Assembly: GCA_024638655.1 (NCBI GenBank)
Contig: JAHEJW010000011.1
Coordinates: forward strand, 17,479 to 81,478
From: a bacterium
GTDB lineage: Bacteria; Actinomycetota; Acidimicrobiia; Spongiisociales; ZC4RG35
Length of the DNA stretch: 64,000 nucleotides
Reading direction: 5' to 3'
Shown: piece by piece, positions 43,362 to 53,868 of the stretch
Position numbering within the stretch: the first letter of the stretch is position 1
Layout: every line of letters starts with the position of its first letter
Notes under the pieces: model-generated
Databases searched by the model: none
Seen by the model: the letters and a program-made list of their open reading frames with translations, nothing else
Told to the model about the DNA's origin: nothing
Made by a program: the position numbers and the translations under genes

Positions 43362-43931
43362 TCACGGACCGTATCTCCGCGTCCCCTCCTCCAGAGCGCC
43401 GAGGTCGTCTACGGAGTACCAGCTACGTCCGTCGTCGCCCCAAGCGGCCCAGACGTCCGGTGGAACGGGTCGGAATGAGACTCGATCGAGCAGCGACTGC
43501 ACCGAGCCACCTGCGGCTGCTTCATCGATCGACTCGGTTTGGATGATTTTGGGATAGAGCGCACACGTGACCTGGGGCATGCCGCTCTCGTCGACCGGAA
43601 CCACCGGGATGTCGGTGGCCATGGCGACGATCTCCTCGAGCGTCTCGACCCGGACAAATGGCTGGTCTACCGCAACGAGTAGGACATGGGTGCGTTCGGT
43701 CCGACTCAGAGCCGTGGCTATGCCGGCCAAAGGACCCTGCGCATGCACCGAGTCAGGCCAGCACTCCCACCCTTCGCGGTCGGGACCGAGGAGAACGGAC
43801 TCGTCGGATACAGACCTGACCGCAGATCCAACGAGGTCCAGCATGGTCCTCTCACCCACCAGGACGTCGGCTTTGTCCCTCCCCATGCGGGTACTCAACC
43901 CACCGGCCAGCACGGCGCCTAGAACGCTCAT
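43362..43931 (-). CDS. mobA: MobA-like molybdenum cofactor guanylyltransferase
   Basis: A 189-aa nucleotidyltransferase. N-terminal MSVLGAVLAGGLSTRMGRDKA is the GTP-binding loop, and VAVDQPFV holds the metal-binding Asp. It would attach GMP to molybdopterin, or act as an MobA-like transferase for another cofactor form; the 10-kb-distant xanthine dehydrogenase genes are a possible client. ATG 43931 is used; TAGCCT lies 9 nt upstream, and an in-frame ATG at 43937 is the alternative. Its stop is 3 nt from the convergent membrane-protein gene. Confidence 0.82.
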   Translation of the reverse strand: MSVLGAVLAGGLSTRMGRDKADVLVGERTMLDLVGSAVRSVSDESVLLGPDREGWECWPDSVHAQGPLAGIATALSRTERTHVLLVAVDQPFVRVETLEEIVAMATDIPVVPVDESGMPQVTCALYPKIIQTESIDEAAAGGSVQSLLDRVSFRPVPPDVWAAWGDDGRSWYSVDDLGALEEGTRRYGP

Positions 43932-44033
43932 CCACATTCGAGGCTAGACCCACACGTGGCCGCCAGGCGGCGGTCGACTTGGTTCATAGCGCCCTGGTAG
44001 CCGGTCGGGGACCCGCTTCGATCGGGAGGCTGC

Positions 44034-46358
44034 TCAGAACCTCTCTCGAAGCGCATCCGGGGCGACCGGATTCTGTTCGCGACGCCTTGCCGCGACGCCA
44101 GACAGATACTGCTTGGGGAACGGGTATTCGCCGTAGGCGAGGTCGATGGCTGCGTTGAAAGTCCAGTAGGGGTCGACGAGGTGAGGTCGGGCCATCACAC
44201 AGAGGTCGGCCCGACCAGCGACGAGGATGTTGTGGATGTCGTCGATGGATGAGACGGCACCGACTGTCATCGTGGGAATACCCACCTCGTTCCGTATCCG
44301 ATCGCTGAAAGGCGTCTGGTAGAGCCGGCCGTATTCGGGCTCTGCGTAGATGGAGGTCTGACCGGTGGAAACATCGATGATGTCGCAGCCGTGACGCTTC
44401 AATTCGGCGGCGAAAGCGACGGCATCATCGCCCTCGAATCCACCCTCGACCCAGTCGGTCGCCGATATGCGAACGGAGATGGGCTTGCCGTCCGGCCATA
44501 CTTCTCGGACGGCATCGAACACCTCCAACGGGTAGCGCATACGGTTCTCGAGCGAACCGCCGTAACGGTCGGAGCGCTGATTTGCCAGGGGGGTGAGGAA
44601 GCTCGACATGAGGTAGCCGTGGGCATAGTGCAACTCGAGCCAGTCGAACCCGGCACGCTGGCCGAGCTCGGCGGATCGCACGAACTGACCGAGCACCTCC
44701 GTCATGTCTTCGTCGGTCATCTCGCGCGGTACCTGGCTGTCGGGCCGGTACTTGATGGGCGATGGTGAGATGATCTCCCAGTTTCCCTCGTCGAGGGGAT
44801 CGGTGTCCCCCTGCCACATGAGTTTTGTCGAACCCTTTCTCCCGGAGTGCCCGATCTGCAGACCGATCTTGGACAAGCTGTTCTCGTGCACGAACCCGAC
44901 TATCCGTGACCACTCCTCGGCCTGGGCCTCGCTCCAGATCCCGGTATCGCCTGGACTTATGCGACCTTCCGGTGAGACACAGGTCATCTCGGTCATCACG
45001 AGGCCGGCGCCCCCCACGGCTCGACTACCGAGATGGACCAGATGCCAATCGTTGGGCATCCCCTCGAGAGACGAATACTGGTCCATGGGTGAGACCACGA
45101 CTCTGTTGGAGAGAACGAGGTCCCTGATCTGATAGGGGTGGAACATCGGGGGCACGGACGCGTCCAACTCGATCGGTGACCCGTGGTCCGACCCCGCATA
45201 CCATTGGTCGACTCTTCTCATGTAGGCCGGGTCGCGGACCCGGAGGTTGTCGTATGTCACTCGCTGGCTCCGGGTCAGCATGCTGAAAACGAACTGCTCA
45301 GCAGCCATGTCCCTGTATCTGTCTGCCCCCTCGAACCATTCAAGGCTGGCTCTGGCGGCGCGTTGCAGACTCGCCACCTCGGGTCGGCGGGTGATCTCAT
45401 ATTGGTCGAGCGCGTCCGAAAGGGGCCTGTCTTCCAGCAGGAGATCGGCGAGGACGATTGCGTCTTCCATCGCCAGCTTGGTGCCAGACCCGACCGAGAA
45501 GTGGGCGGTGTGGATGGCGTCGCCCATCAGGACCACATTCTCGTGGTGCCAAGAATCGCAGGTGATCGTGGGGAACTGAAGCCACTTCGAATTGTTTCCC
45601 ACCAGTGGTTCCCCGTCGAGATGATCGGCGAATAGCTCCTCGCTCTGTTTCAGGGCGTACTCATCGCTCACACCTGGCGGGAAGAGGTCATCTTGGGTGC
45701 GATCGAAACCGAGCTCATGCCAGGTCTCCGGAGCCATCTCCACTATGAACGTGCTGCCTTCCGAGGAGAACGGGTAGATGTGGGCCCAGATCATCCCGCC
45801 GGGAGTGTCCTCGAATATGAAGTGAAACCGATCAAAGACCTTCGGTGTCCCGAACCAGATGTACTTGTTCCGTCTCAGTTCGATCTCCGGGCGAAAATGC
45901 TCGGCGAGGTCGCGCCGCGTGAGTGAATTCGCCCCGTCGGCACCCACGATCAAGTCGGCCTCTGGAAGATCGGCCACGGAGGTGACCTCCCGGGAGAATT
46001 GGAGGTCGACACCCAGATCGTCGGCCCTCGAGGAGAGAATCTGCAGCAGCGTCTTCCGGCTGGCCGCAGCGAAACCATGACCTCCGCTGACGAAGGCCTG
46101 GCCCGATGGGTGGCGAACCTCTATATCACCCCAATGGCGGAAGGTCCGGGTCAGCTCTTGGTAGGAGGCCTCGTCTGCCTCTCGGAAATGATCCAGCGTC
46201 TCGTCTGAGAAGACCACCCCGAAGCCATAGGCGTCTTGTGGCTCATTTCGTTCGAGGACCGTTATCTCGAGCTCGGGGCGCTGCTTCTTGAGAAGGATCG
46301 CCAGATACAACCCGGCGGGGCCGGCGCCAACGCAGACGATGTCGTTTATGCCGCTCAA
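44034..46358 (-). CDS. 2-aminobenzoyl-CoA monooxygenase/reductase-like FAD-FMN fusion
   Basis: A 774-aa two-domain protein. Residues 1-390 form a FAD aromatic hydroxylase ([59 protein letters not shown]). Residues from about 400 form an Old Yellow Enzyme domain ([61 protein letters not shown]). This layout and length match 2-aminobenzoyl-CoA monooxygenase/reductase and salicylyl-CoA 5-hydroxylase fusions. TTG start in a TTGA overlap with pfkA. No aromatic-CoA ligase gene is in the window, so the substrate is open. Confidence 0.83.
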   Translation of the reverse strand: MSGINDIVCVGAGPAGLYLAILLKKQRPELEITVLERNEPQDAYGFGVVFSDETLDHFREADEASYQELTRTFRHWGDIEVRHPSGQAFVSGGHGFAAASRKTLLQILSSRADDLGVDLQFSREVTSVADLPEADLIVGADGANSLTRRDLAEHFRPEIELRRNKYIWFGTPKVFDRFHFIFEDTPGGMIWAHIYPFSSEGSTFIVEMAPETWHELGFDRTQDDLFPPGVSDEYALKQSEELFADHLDGEPLVGNNSKWLQFPTITCDSWHHENVVLMGDAIHTAHFSVGSGTKLAMEDAIVLADLLLEDRPLSDALDQYEITRRPEVASLQRAARASLEWFEGADRYRDMAAEQFVFSMLTRSQRVTYDNLRVRDPAYMRRVDQWYAGSDHGSPIELDASVPPMFHPYQIRDLVLSNRVVVSPMDQYSSLEGMPNDWHLVHLGSRAVGGAGLVMTEMTCVSPEGRISPGDTGIWSEAQAEEWSRIVGFVHENSLSKIGLQIGHSGRKGSTKLMWQGDTDPLDEGNWEIISPSPIKYRPDSQVPREMTDEDMTEVLGQFVRSAELGQRAGFDWLELHYAHGYLMSSFLTPLANQRSDRYGGSLENRMRYPLEVFDAVREVWPDGKPISVRISATDWVEGGFEGDDAVAFAAELKRHGCDIIDVSTGQTSIYAEPEYGRLYQTPFSDRIRNEVGIPTMTVGAVSSIDDIHNILVAGRADLCVMARPHLVDPYWTFNAAIDLAYGEYPFPKQYLSGVAARRREQNPVAPDALRERF

Positions 46359-47476
46359 TCTCCTAGAGCGATCCCCAGATGGCGGGCGGCACCGATCCAG
46401 GGATGATCCAGAGGCACAGACTTCGTCTGGCCGGCTACCTGCTTCAGGGGTACGGCCTCGGTGCCGCGGCCTCGAGCCGCGACCAGGACGCCATGAGTCC
46501 CTTCGGCGATGTAGTCGGCGCAAGCCACTCCCAAGCGGGTTGCCAGGAGGCGGTCGGCGGGGGATGGTGTGCCACCCCTCTGGACATGACCAAGGATCGT
46601 CACTCTGGATTCCAGGCCGGTGAGCTCCTCCAGCTTTGAAGAGAGGACTGCTGTCCCGCCAGCTCTCGTCGTGTCGAAGTCCTTCAGACGCCTCTTCAGC
46701 TCCTCACGCTCCTCACCTTTCGCCTCCGATCTATTCTGCTCGAGGTCCTCACGCACAGATGCGTCTTCCCTCGATATGGCACCCTCGGCTACGGCGACGA
46801 TCGAGAAGCTGCTCCCGGCGGCGCGACGGGCGGCGATCGAGGCTGCTATCTCATGGGTGTCGTAGGGGATCTCCGGAATGAGGATCACGTCGGCTCCGGC
46901 GGCGAGCCCCGCTCCCAGTGCCAGCCAGCCCACATTGTGACCCATCAACTCGACGACCATGATTCGGTGATGGGAGTGCGCAGTCGAGTGCACCCGGTCG
47001 ATTGCCTCCGTTGCGATGTTCATCGCGGTGTCGAAGCCGAACGTGATGTCGGTGCCGGCGACGTCATTGTCGATGGTCTTGGGCAGCGTGAGCACCGGAA
47101 TGCCCACGTCCGCCAGCTTGAGAGCGTTCTTCATGGTGCCGTTGCCGCCGAGGCAGACGAGCGCTTCGAGCCCGTGTTCCTCGGCGACGCTTCGCATCAG
47201 TGGTCTCATGTCCATTCTGCGTCCGTCGCCCATGTCCATCTTGTCGACCTTGGCCCGACTGGTTCCGAGGATGGTCCCGCCTCGGGTGAGAATCCCGGAG
47301 AGGCTGTTCTGATTGAAACGGACATACCGGTTCTGCATCAGCCCCATGAACCCGTCGCGAAAGCCGATGACGTGCATCCCGTAAGCGCGTTGTGCTGCCT
47401 TTCCGACCGCTCTGATAGCGGCGTTCAACCCGGGGCTGTCCCCGCCCGCAGTGAGGATTCCAATGGTCCGCGCCAC
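46355..47476 (-). CDS. pfkA: 6-phosphofructokinase, mixed ATP/PPi-type signature
   Basis: A 373-aa glycolytic enzyme. [16 protein letters not shown] opens the fold, GGNGTMKNA (Asn112, Gly113) and LPKTIDND (Lys133) form the phosphodonor site, and [18 protein letters not shown] and [14 protein letters not shown] the sugar site. Gly113 is typical of ATP-dependent and Lys133 of PPi-dependent enzymes, as in the group III PFKs of actinobacteria, so donor use cannot be called. Asn112 replaces the usual Asp. GTG start with TAGCAT 7 nt upstream. Confidence 0.9.
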   Translation of the reverse strand: MARTIGILTAGGDSPGLNAAIRAVGKAAQRAYGMHVIGFRDGFMGLMQNRYVRFNQNSLSGILTRGGTILGTSRAKVDKMDMGDGRRMDMRPLMRSVAEEHGLEALVCLGGNGTMKNALKLADVGIPVLTLPKTIDNDVAGTDITFGFDTAMNIATEAIDRVHSTAHSHHRIMVVELMGHNVGWLALGAGLAAGADVILIPEIPYDTHEIAASIAARRAAGSSFSIVAVAEGAISREDASVREDLEQNRSEAKGEEREELKRRLKDFDTTRAGGTAVLSSKLEELTGLESRVTILGHVQRGGTPSPADRLLATRLGVACADYIAEGTHGVLVAARGRGTEAVPLKQVAGQTKSVPLDHPWIGAARHLGIALGD

Positions 47477-47483
47477 TCGTCGG

Positions 47484-47489
47484 ATGCTA
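47484..47489 (-). promoter_or_regulatory. Leaderless -10 element of pfkA (TAGCAT)
   Basis: TAGCAT on the minus strand ends 7 nt before the GTG at 47476; it overlaps the last codons of purL. Confidence 0.6.
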
Positions 47490-49670
47490 GGGCGCGTCGG
47501 CGGACACTGCGTCGAGCCCGAGCCTCATCGGGATCGCTCCTTTCCAGGCTGCGACCAGATCTTCCAGACCGACCGATGTTTCAGCCCCGAAGACGATGGA
47601 GTTACCCCCGATGACGCCAATTTGCCTCGAGTAATCGGGTGGCAGAGAAACTGCCGCTGGTTCCATGACGACCAAGAGGCGATGCGGGTCCTCCGAGAAG
47701 AGCAGTTGGATCGAAGTGGAATCGACGACCGCCCCGATCTGCGAGGCTATGCAAATCTCCGCCAGACCTACGGCGAGACCGCCGTCGCTGATGTCGTGCA
47801 GCACCGGTACGTGGTATGCAAGGTCTCTTGCAAGCTCGGTGACCCGTACGGCGTCTTCCGGATCAGCCGGTGAAGGCCTGCCACCGGGCTCCCCCCGCAA
47901 CCGCTGCAGAGCTGACCCGGCGAAGTTCCCCGTTGACTTCGGGCCGAGCTCCCAGATCTCCATCCCTTCCCGAGCTCGAGAGAGACGGGGCGGCCTCTCG
48001 GGAGCAGGGTCGGCGAGGCCGAGAAGCCCCACCACCGGAGTCGGATTGATGTCCTCGCCTTCGGTTTCGTTGTAGAACGAGACATTGCCCCCGACCACCG
48101 GGATTCCCAGCGTCTCACACGCCTGTGAGATGCCCTCGATGCTCTCGATGAACTGCCACATGACCTCGGGTTTCTCGGGATTTCCAAAATTGAGGTTGTC
48201 CACTACCGCCAGCGGTCGTGCCCCGGTCACTGCGACGTTGAGGGCGGCCTCGTAGACGAGCCGTTCGCCACCACGTCTCGGGTCGAGGAGGCAAAGCGTG
48301 CCATTGCCGTCGGTCGAGACCGCCAATGCCTTCTCGGTTCCCTTCAATCGGAGCAGCGATCCGTCGGATCCTGGCCCGATGACGGTGTTGAGGAACAGCA
48401 TGTGGTCGTACTGCTCGTGAACCCAGGCCGAAGAGCCCACGTTTGGGTCGGCCAGTAACGCCAGCAACGTCTCGCCCGGGAGTAGCTCGGAATAGTCAGA
48501 GGCGATGGCCCAAAGGTCGTCGAGCCATTCCGGTCTCCTGGCGGGACGGTCGTAGAGCGGCGCATCATCTGCCAGGGAGGCCGCCGGAATTCTGGCAACC
48601 ACATCGCCGCCCATGCGTACCGTGAGAGTGTCTCCCCGTCGGACCTCGCCGACGATCGTGGACTCGATCTCCCATTTAGCCGCCACTGACAGCACCCGAT
48701 CGACGTTGTCCGGAGCAACGAAGGCCATCATCCTCTCCTGAGATTCGGACATAAGGAGCTCGGCGGCGCTCATGTCACTCTCCCTCGTGTGGACGGCGTC
48801 CAGGTCGACATCCATACCGACCCCGGCTCGACCCGCGGGCTCTGACGTCGCGCACGAGAGACCGGCGGCTCCGAGATCCTGAACTCCCACGACCAGGCCC
48901 TGCTCGTAGAGCTCGAGGCATGCTTCGATCAGCTTCTTCTCCTCGAACGGATCGCCCACCTGGACGCTTGGACGCTTGTCAGCCGAAGACTCGTCGAACG
49001 ATGCCGACGCCAGCACACTGGCGCCTCCGATGCCATCACGACCTGTTGCCCGTCCGAGGAGAACCGCGACGCAGCCGGGCTGGCCGGCCGTTCCCAGCAC
49101 GAGCTGCTCGCGCCGGAGGACACCGAGACACATCACGTTTACCAACGGGTTGCCGCTGTAGGAGTCGTCGAACTCGAGCTCGCCTCCCACCGTCGGGACC
49201 CCAACCGCATTCCCGTACCCGGCGATGCCGGACACGACGCCTTTGAACAGATAGCGGTTCTTGGGCTGATCGAGGGGTCCAAAACGGATCTGGTCCCAGA
49301 GGGCGATCGGTCTGGCCCCCATGGTGAACACGTCCCTGAGAATCCCGCCCACTCCAGTTGCCGCTCCCTGATAGGGCTCGACGAAAGAAGGGTGGTTGTG
49401 GCTCTCGATGCGCAAAGCGGCGAGCCAGCCATCCCCTATGTCGACCACACCGGCATTCTCTCCAGGTCCGACGACGACCCAGGGTGCCTCGGTGGGGAAC
49501 CGGCGAAGGTGCTTGCGTGAGGACTTGTACGAGCAATGCTCTGACCACATGACCGAGTACATGGCGAGTTCGGCGGGCCGGGGCTCGCGGTCGAGGATCT
49601 CGAGGAGACTCTCGTACTCCTCGTCGCTCATCCCGAGCTGCTGGTGGAGCGGCCGGGTCTCGATGGTCAT
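47487..49670 (-). CDS. purL: Phosphoribosylformylglycinamidine synthase subunit PurL
   Basis: A 727-aa small-type PurL, the ATP-dependent amidotransferase synthase subunit (FGAR to FGAM). It shows [23 protein letters not shown], the catalytic-His segment [23 protein letters not shown], and [12 protein letters not shown]. It works with PurQ (glutaminase) and PurS encoded just upstream. ATG 49670 overlaps the purQ stop (ATGA); the longer open frame upstream is an artefact. Confidence 0.96.
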   Translation of the reverse strand: MTIETRPLHQQLGMSDEEYESLLEILDREPRPAELAMYSVMWSEHCSYKSSRKHLRRFPTEAPWVVVGPGENAGVVDIGDGWLAALRIESHNHPSFVEPYQGAATGVGGILRDVFTMGARPIALWDQIRFGPLDQPKNRYLFKGVVSGIAGYGNAVGVPTVGGELEFDDSYSGNPLVNVMCLGVLRREQLVLGTAGQPGCVAVLLGRATGRDGIGGASVLASASFDESSADKRPSVQVGDPFEEKKLIEACLELYEQGLVVGVQDLGAAGLSCATSEPAGRAGVGMDVDLDAVHTRESDMSAAELLMSESQERMMAFVAPDNVDRVLSVAAKWEIESTIVGEVRRGDTLTVRMGGDVVARIPAASLADDAPLYDRPARRPEWLDDLWAIASDYSELLPGETLLALLADPNVGSSAWVHEQYDHMLFLNTVIGPGSDGSLLRLKGTEKALAVSTDGNGTLCLLDPRRGGERLVYEAALNVAVTGARPLAVVDNLNFGNPEKPEVMWQFIESIEGISQACETLGIPVVGGNVSFYNETEGEDINPTPVVGLLGLADPAPERPPRLSRAREGMEIWELGPKSTGNFAGSALQRLRGEPGGRPSPADPEDAVRVTELARDLAYHVPVLHDISDGGLAVGLAEICIASQIGAVVDSTSIQLLFSEDPHRLLVVMEPAAVSLPPDYSRQIGVIGGNSIVFGAETSVGLEDLVAAWKGAIPMRLGLDAVSADAP

Positions 49671-50311
49671 GCCGGCACCAGGGAGGCCAGAAAGCCTTCG
49701 ATCAGTGTCTGCCCGTCTGACGAGCCGAGCACGTCTTCCATGGCTCGCTCGGGGTGCGGCATGACCCCGACGACATTGCCCCTCTCGTTGGTGACGGCTG
49801 CGGCCCGTTCCTGGGACCCATTGGGGTCCTCGACATAGCGAAGCACAACCCGGCCCGAGCGGGTCGGGTCTACCCAGGCCCCCTGATACGAGTTGAGGGG
49901 GATGCTGAGACGTTGACCGGGTCGGGCGGCTGCGGTGAGGCAGCTTCTGGCATCGACTACCTCGACTTCGACGAACCGACAGATGAAGGTGAGATCGCGG
50001 TTGGCGATGTGAGCGCCGGGAAGTAGGCCGGCTTCGCACAACATCTGCCATCCGTTGCAGATCCCGAGCACCGGAGCGCCTTGCTTCGCCATTCGCTCGA
50101 CCTCCGCCATGACGGGCGAAAGGCGTGCGATCGCTCCGGTGCGCAGATAGTCGCCATGAGCGAAGCCACCGGGAAGGATTACCCCGTCGAAGTCGGAAAG
50201 ATCGGTCTCCCGATGCCACACCAGCTGGGCCTCCGCTCCCAGAGCCCTCAGCGCGTAGACGACGTCGTGCTCGCAATTGACCCCGGGGAACACGGCGACA
50301 GCGACTCTCAA
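49667..50311 (-). CDS. purQ: Phosphoribosylformylglycinamidine synthase glutaminase PurQ
   Basis: A 214-aa class I glutamine amidotransferase: [23 protein letters not shown] (nucleophile Cys) and [11 protein letters not shown] (His-Glu). It supplies ammonia to PurL. TTG at 50311 begins [12 protein letters not shown] in the usual place, overlaps the purS stop (TTGA) and has GAGG 7 nt upstream. Confidence 0.95.
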   Translation of the reverse strand: MRVAVAVFPGVNCEHDVVYALRALGAEAQLVWHRETDLSDFDGVILPGGFAHGDYLRTGAIARLSPVMAEVERMAKQGAPVLGICNGWQMLCEAGLLPGAHIANRDLTFICRFVEVEVVDARSCLTAAARPGQRLSIPLNSYQGAWVDPTRSGRVVLRYVEDPNGSQERAAAVTNERGNVVGVMPHPERAMEDVLGSSDGQTLIEGFLASLVPA

Positions 50312-50550
50312 GGGGCGACCTCGACCTCGAAGTCCTCCAGGACAGGGTTGGCCAGCAGCTGACGGCACATCTCCTCTACTCGAGACCGCACTTCGTCGGC
50401 GTCGTCTCCGTCGACCTCCATGTGAATGACTCGGTCCATTCTCACTGTCGCTGCCTCGGTGTAGCCGAGTTCATGAAGGGCCCGCATCACCGTGGCCCCC
50501 TCCGGGTCGGCTATCTCGGGTCGTCGATTGATTGTGACCGTCACTCTCAC
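50308..50550 (-). CDS. purS: Phosphoribosylformylglycinamidine synthase subunit PurS
   Basis: An 80-aa protein that bridges PurL and Pur[31 protein letters not shown] and the C-terminal [17 protein letters not shown] fit PurS. GTG start in a GTGA overlap with purC, and a TTGA overlap with purQ. Confidence 0.95.
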   Translation of the reverse strand: MRVTVTINRRPEIADPEGATVMRALHELGYTEAATVRMDRVIHMEVDGDDADEVRSRVEEMCRQLLANPVLEDFEVEVAP

Positions 50551-51431
50551 GCGATCTGCCCGGACAGGTAGGCGTCGAAGTCGTGGCCGGTGATTCGCTC
50601 GTAGGCCTCGATGTATCTGGCCCGGGTCCCGTCGACGATCTCGTCAGGAAGGTCGGGTGGCGGCGGCGTCTTGTCCCATGGCTGGCGTTCCAGCCACTCC
50701 CTCACGTATTGCTTGTCAAAGCTCGGCACCTCTCCGCCCGGCTCCCACTCGTCCGACGGCCAGTATCGAGATGAGTCGGGGGTCAGGACCTCGTCTACCA
50801 GCAGCAGTTCGCCGTCGGCATGCCCGAATTCGAACTTGGTATCCGCAAGGATGACGCCACGCTGCGCTGCGTAGTGGGCGGCCTTGAGATAGATGTCCAG
50901 GGATCGACGCTTGAGCTCCTCGTAGATTGCATCCCCGATCAGCTCCCTCGTCTCCGCCTCTGTGATGTTCTCGTCGTGTCCGCTGGCAGCTTTTGTCGCG
51001 GGTGTGAATATCGGTTCGTCCAACCGGTCGGCCATCGACAGCCCTTCGGGGAGGTGTTCGGTGGTGGGACCACCCCCATCGCGATATTCCCGCCATGATG
51101 AGCCGTAGAGATACCCCCTGACGACACACTCGACCGGAACCACCTCTGCCCTTCGCACGATCATGGCCCTTCCAGTCAGGTGGGTCGCATCGTCGCTGTT
51201 GAGAGCACTCACAGAGCTCAGGTCGGTGCCCAGCAGATGGTTGGGCGTGTCGAGGAAGTCGAAGAAGTGAAGGCTCAGACCGGTGAGCACCCTCCCCTTG
51301 TCCGGGATCGTCTGATTCAGGATCACGTCGTAAGCCGAGATCCGATCCGTCGCAACGAAGAGCAGCCGGCTCTCGTCTATCTCATAGATCTCTCGGACCT
51401 TGCCAGACGCTATGTGCGGGAGTGCCACCAC
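50547..51431 (-). CDS. purC: Phosphoribosylaminoimidazole-succinocarboxamide synthase
   Basis: A 294-aa SAICAR synthetase (CAIR plus aspartate and ATP). It has SGKVREIYEIDESRLLFVATDRISAYDVI, VVPVECVVRGYLYGSSWREY, LADTKFEFG and DEVLTPDSSRYW. GTG 51431 is selected: the protein then begins MVALPHIASGKVREIY, and TACGCT lies 8 nt upstream. First gene of the purC-purS-purQ-purL operon. Confidence 0.94.
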   Translation of the reverse strand: MVALPHIASGKVREIYEIDESRLLFVATDRISAYDVILNQTIPDKGRVLTGLSLHFFDFLDTPNHLLGTDLSSVSALNSDDATHLTGRAMIVRRAEVVPVECVVRGYLYGSSWREYRDGGGPTTEHLPEGLSMADRLDEPIFTPATKAASGHDENITEAETRELIGDAIYEELKRRSLDIYLKAAHYAAQRGVILADTKFEFGHADGELLLVDEVLTPDSSRYWPSDEWEPGGEVPSFDKQYVREWLERQPWDKTPPPPDLPDEIVDGTRARYIEAYERITGHDFDAYLSGQIA

Positions 51432-51439
51432 GCGGGGGG

Positions 51440-51445
51440 AGCGTA
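51440..51445 (-). promoter_or_regulatory. Leaderless -10 element of the purCSQL operon (TACGCT)
   Basis: TACGCT on the minus strand ends 8 nt before the GTG at 51431. Confidence 0.5.
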
Positions 51446-51555
51446 GCGGCCTCCTCGGCCCGTTCTCGACAGGTGATCGAATGTCATCCGCGCATGGGTC
51501 GAAATCCCCTACCTGGCACTTCGACCTGGCTCTACCTTGAGAGAAAGGAGATGAA

Positions 51556-52260
51556 ATGAAGATAAGTGACCTGATGACAGGCGACGTCCTGACCATCGGA
51601 CACGGCGCGTCGCTCAAAGAAGCGGCCCGTCGCATGCTCGAGGCCGGTGTGAGTGGTCTTCCAGTGACAGACGACGATGGAGTCCTCCTCGGCATCATCA
51701 CCGAAGCCGACTTCATGTCGGGTGAGGCGGACCGACGCACCGCAAAACGGGCTGGGCTCCTGCGCTTCTTCGTGGATGACCACGAGGTTCCGACCAGAGA
51801 GCGAACCGTTGGCGATGTGATGACGAAAGCAGTCGTAGTGATCGATCCGGAGGCTGATCATGCAGAAGCTGCTCGCCTCATGCAGACGGAGAGGGTGAAG
51901 AGGCTGCCCGTGGTCGATAGCGGTCGCCTGGTGGGTCTCGTCTCGAGGTCGGACATGCTGCGCGCCTTCGTGAGGCCGGACGCCGAGATAATCGACGAAA
52001 TCCGAGAGCACGTGATGCGCAGAGTGCTCTGGATCGACCCCGACCGGGTGACCGTCGACTGCGTCGATGGCAACGTCGTGCTCCGAGGGAAGCTGGAGAC
52101 GCGCTCGGACGCAGGTCTTCTCGTTGAGCTGACCAAGCGTCTCGATGGAGTCGCCTCAGTGGCCGATCACCTCGACTGGGAGGTCGACAACACCAGGGTG
52201 GAGATGGTAAGCCCACCGGTGGGCTTCCCCCGCGCCACGCAAGGTTTGAGGAGACCCTGA
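51556..52260 (+). CDS. CBS-domain pair plus BON-like domain protein
   Basis: A 234-aa protein: two CBS motifs (about 1-58 and 80-142; GVSGLPVTDDDGVLLGIITEADFM and VKRLPVVDSGRLVGLVSRSDML), then a BON-like region (IREHVMRRVLWIDPDRVTVDCVDGNVVLRGKLETR). CBS pairs bind adenine nucleotides such as AMP, ATP or SAM; the partner is unknown. AAAGGAG stands 6 nt before the ATG, one of the few strong ribosome sites here, so this mRNA has a leader unlike its neighbours. Confidence 0.85.
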   Translation: MKISDLMTGDVLTIGHGASLKEAARRMLEAGVSGLPVTDDDGVLLGIITEADFMSGEADRRTAKRAGLLRFFVDDHEVPTRERTVGDVMTKAVVVIDPEADHAEAARLMQTERVKRLPVVDSGRLVGLVSRSDMLRAFVRPDAEIIDEIREHVMRRVLWIDPDRVTVDCVDGNVVLRGKLETRSDAGLLVELTKRLDGVASVADHLDWEVDNTRVEMVSPPVGFPRATQGLRRP

Positions 52261-52303
52261 CCCAGGCCTGAGGGTGGAGGACGCGGTTTAGGCTGCACGC
52301 GGG

Positions 52304-52708
52304 ATGCCGCCCTTTGAACGCGCCCTGATAGCTGAGCTTCTGGGAGCTGACTCGTATGCACGAGATCTGGGCGTCGAACTCGTCGACGTGAGCGCCGGCG
52401 CGATAACGGTCGCTCTGGAGGTGAGTCAGGCTCACACCAATTTCCTGGGTGTGGGCCACGGTGGGATGGTCTTCTCACTCGCCGACTGCGCCTTCTCCCT
52501 CGCCTCCAACTCGGCGGGCGAGAGAGCGGTCGCAATCGACACCCATCTGGTGCTGACCGCCGCCACCCGCCCCGGAGAAAAGCTGAAGGCGGTGGTGAAG
52601 GAGGTGTCCCGAGGGAAGACCCTTGGGACATATCGAGTCGATGTGACCAGGGAGGACGGCCGGACCGTGGCTTTGTTCACCGGGACGGTGTACATCTCGG
52701 CGAGTTAG
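52304..52708 (+). CDS. PaaI family hotdog thioesterase
   Basis: A 134-aa single hotdog domain: AHTNFLGVGHGGMVFSLADCAFSLASNSAGE is the PaaI-type active-site helix (Asn, His-Gly-Gly and Asp). PaaI hydrolyses ring-hydroxylated phenylacetyl-CoA; relatives act on other aryl or acyl-CoAs. TAGGCT lies 9 nt before the ATG. It could serve the aromatic-CoA chemistry suggested by the FAD-FMN fusion elsewhere in the window, but that is speculation. Confidence 0.85.
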   Translation: MPPFERALIAELLGADSYARDLGVELVDVSAGAITVALEVSQAHTNFLGVGHGGMVFSLADCAFSLASNSAGERAVAIDTHLVLTAATRPGEKLKAVVKEVSRGKTLGTYRVDVTREDGRTVALFTGTVYISAS

Positions 52709-52731
52709 GGAGCCTCTAGCATCATCGCGGT

Positions 52732-53832
52732 TTGCCGCTGATCAAGTACGTCCTGTTCCACCCGTGGCGTACCTTTCTGGTGTTTGCGCTCGGTGGGCTG
52801 TTGGGTACCGCTGCCTTCTACGCATACACGCTGAGCACCGCCCTCGAGGCCGTTGCCACGGAGGAATTCGACCCCGATGGTGCTCGAGGCAAGATCGAGT
52901 CAACCCCCACGACAGCTCCGGACATCGACATCGAGATCGCGGAGCCTGCGGCCACCCTCGAAGACGAACTAGCGGCGATCGAGGCGACACGTGGCCAGAA
53001 GGCAGACCCCCGGGAGATCCATCCCACCGTCTTCGGGGAGCCCGTCGCGGATTCCGAGTTTGAGTCGTACCTCCTCGTGGGCACCGATGCGTCCGGTTTT
53101 CTCGCCGACACGATCATCCTCGCCCTCCAGCCCGATGGGGGTGGCGCTCCGATCATGGTCAGCCTCCCACGCGATCTATTCGTGTGGAATCTCTGCAAAC
53201 AACAGTTCACTCGCCTGAATACCGGCTTGGGAGGTTGCCGAGGCAGCGCTTCGGGCTCGGAGCTGCTGGCCATCATGGTGGAGGACTACACCGGTATACC
53301 CGTGGATCATCTCGCTCGTATCAATTTCGACGGGTTTGCGCGCATGGTCAACGCGATGGGGGGGATCACGGTTTGCGTCGATGCTCCCAGTCGCGATGCC
53401 AACTCTGGTCTCGACCTCGTCGAGCCCGGATGCCAGCTCGTGGGTGGTGACATGGCTCTTGCCTGGGTCAGGTCCCGTCAGATTGAGCAATTGGTCGGTG
53501 GTAGGTGGAGGGTCGTCGGCGGGTCCGACTTCGACAGGCAGCTTCGTCAGCAGGACGTTTTGTTCCAGCTCGCCGGTCGCGCTGCGGGTTTCTCATCGCC
53601 CGGGTCATTGGTCGAGCGTCTCTCTGCGGTGGCCTCGAACGTGCGGCTGGACTCCTCGTGGTCCTTCGGACAGGCGGTGGCCACCGGCTGGCGCTACCGG
53701 GGCATCTCGAAGAGCTCGGTGAAGCGCTTCTCGATTTCGGTTCGCAACTATCGAAGCCCCCAGGGAGCGGCCGTCCTCCTGCCCACGGTCACCTTCACCG
53801 ACCAGCTCTCGGAGGTCTACAGACTCCCTTGA
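52732..53832 (+). CDS. LytR-CpsA-Psr (LCP) family protein
   Basis: A 366-aa membrane-anchored protein: one TM helix (about 12-33), an acidic linker, then the LCP domain (about 112-270) with LLVGTDASGFLADTIILALQ, MVSLPRDLFVW, LAWVRSRQ and DFDRQLRQQDVLF. LCP enzymes attach glycopolymers to the cell wall from lipid carriers on the outer face. TTG start at 52732, 9 nt after TAGCAT; no ATG alternative precedes the helix. Confidence 0.85.
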   Translation: MPLIKYVLFHPWRTFLVFALGGLLGTAAFYAYTLSTALEAVATEEFDPDGARGKIESTPTTAPDIDIEIAEPAATLEDELAAIEATRGQKADPREIHPTVFGEPVADSEFESYLLVGTDASGFLADTIILALQPDGGGAPIMVSLPRDLFVWNLCKQQFTRLNTGLGGCRGSASGSELLAIMVEDYTGIPVDHLARINFDGFARMVNAMGGITVCVDAPSRDANSGLDLVEPGCQLVGGDMALAWVRSRQIEQLVGGRWRVVGGSDFDRQLRQQDVLFQLAGRAAGFSSPGSLVERLSAVASNVRLDSSWSFGQAVATGWRYRGISKSSVKRFSISVRNYRSPQGAAVLLPTVTFTDQLSEVYRLP

Positions 53833-53868
53833 CCTGAAGGCGGCCTGGCCGTATCAGGTATGGCGACT

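Noticed and set aside
49671..50276. Longer start for purL
   Set aside because: It overlaps all of purQ in another frame; PurL families begin at the ATG overlapping the purQ stop.
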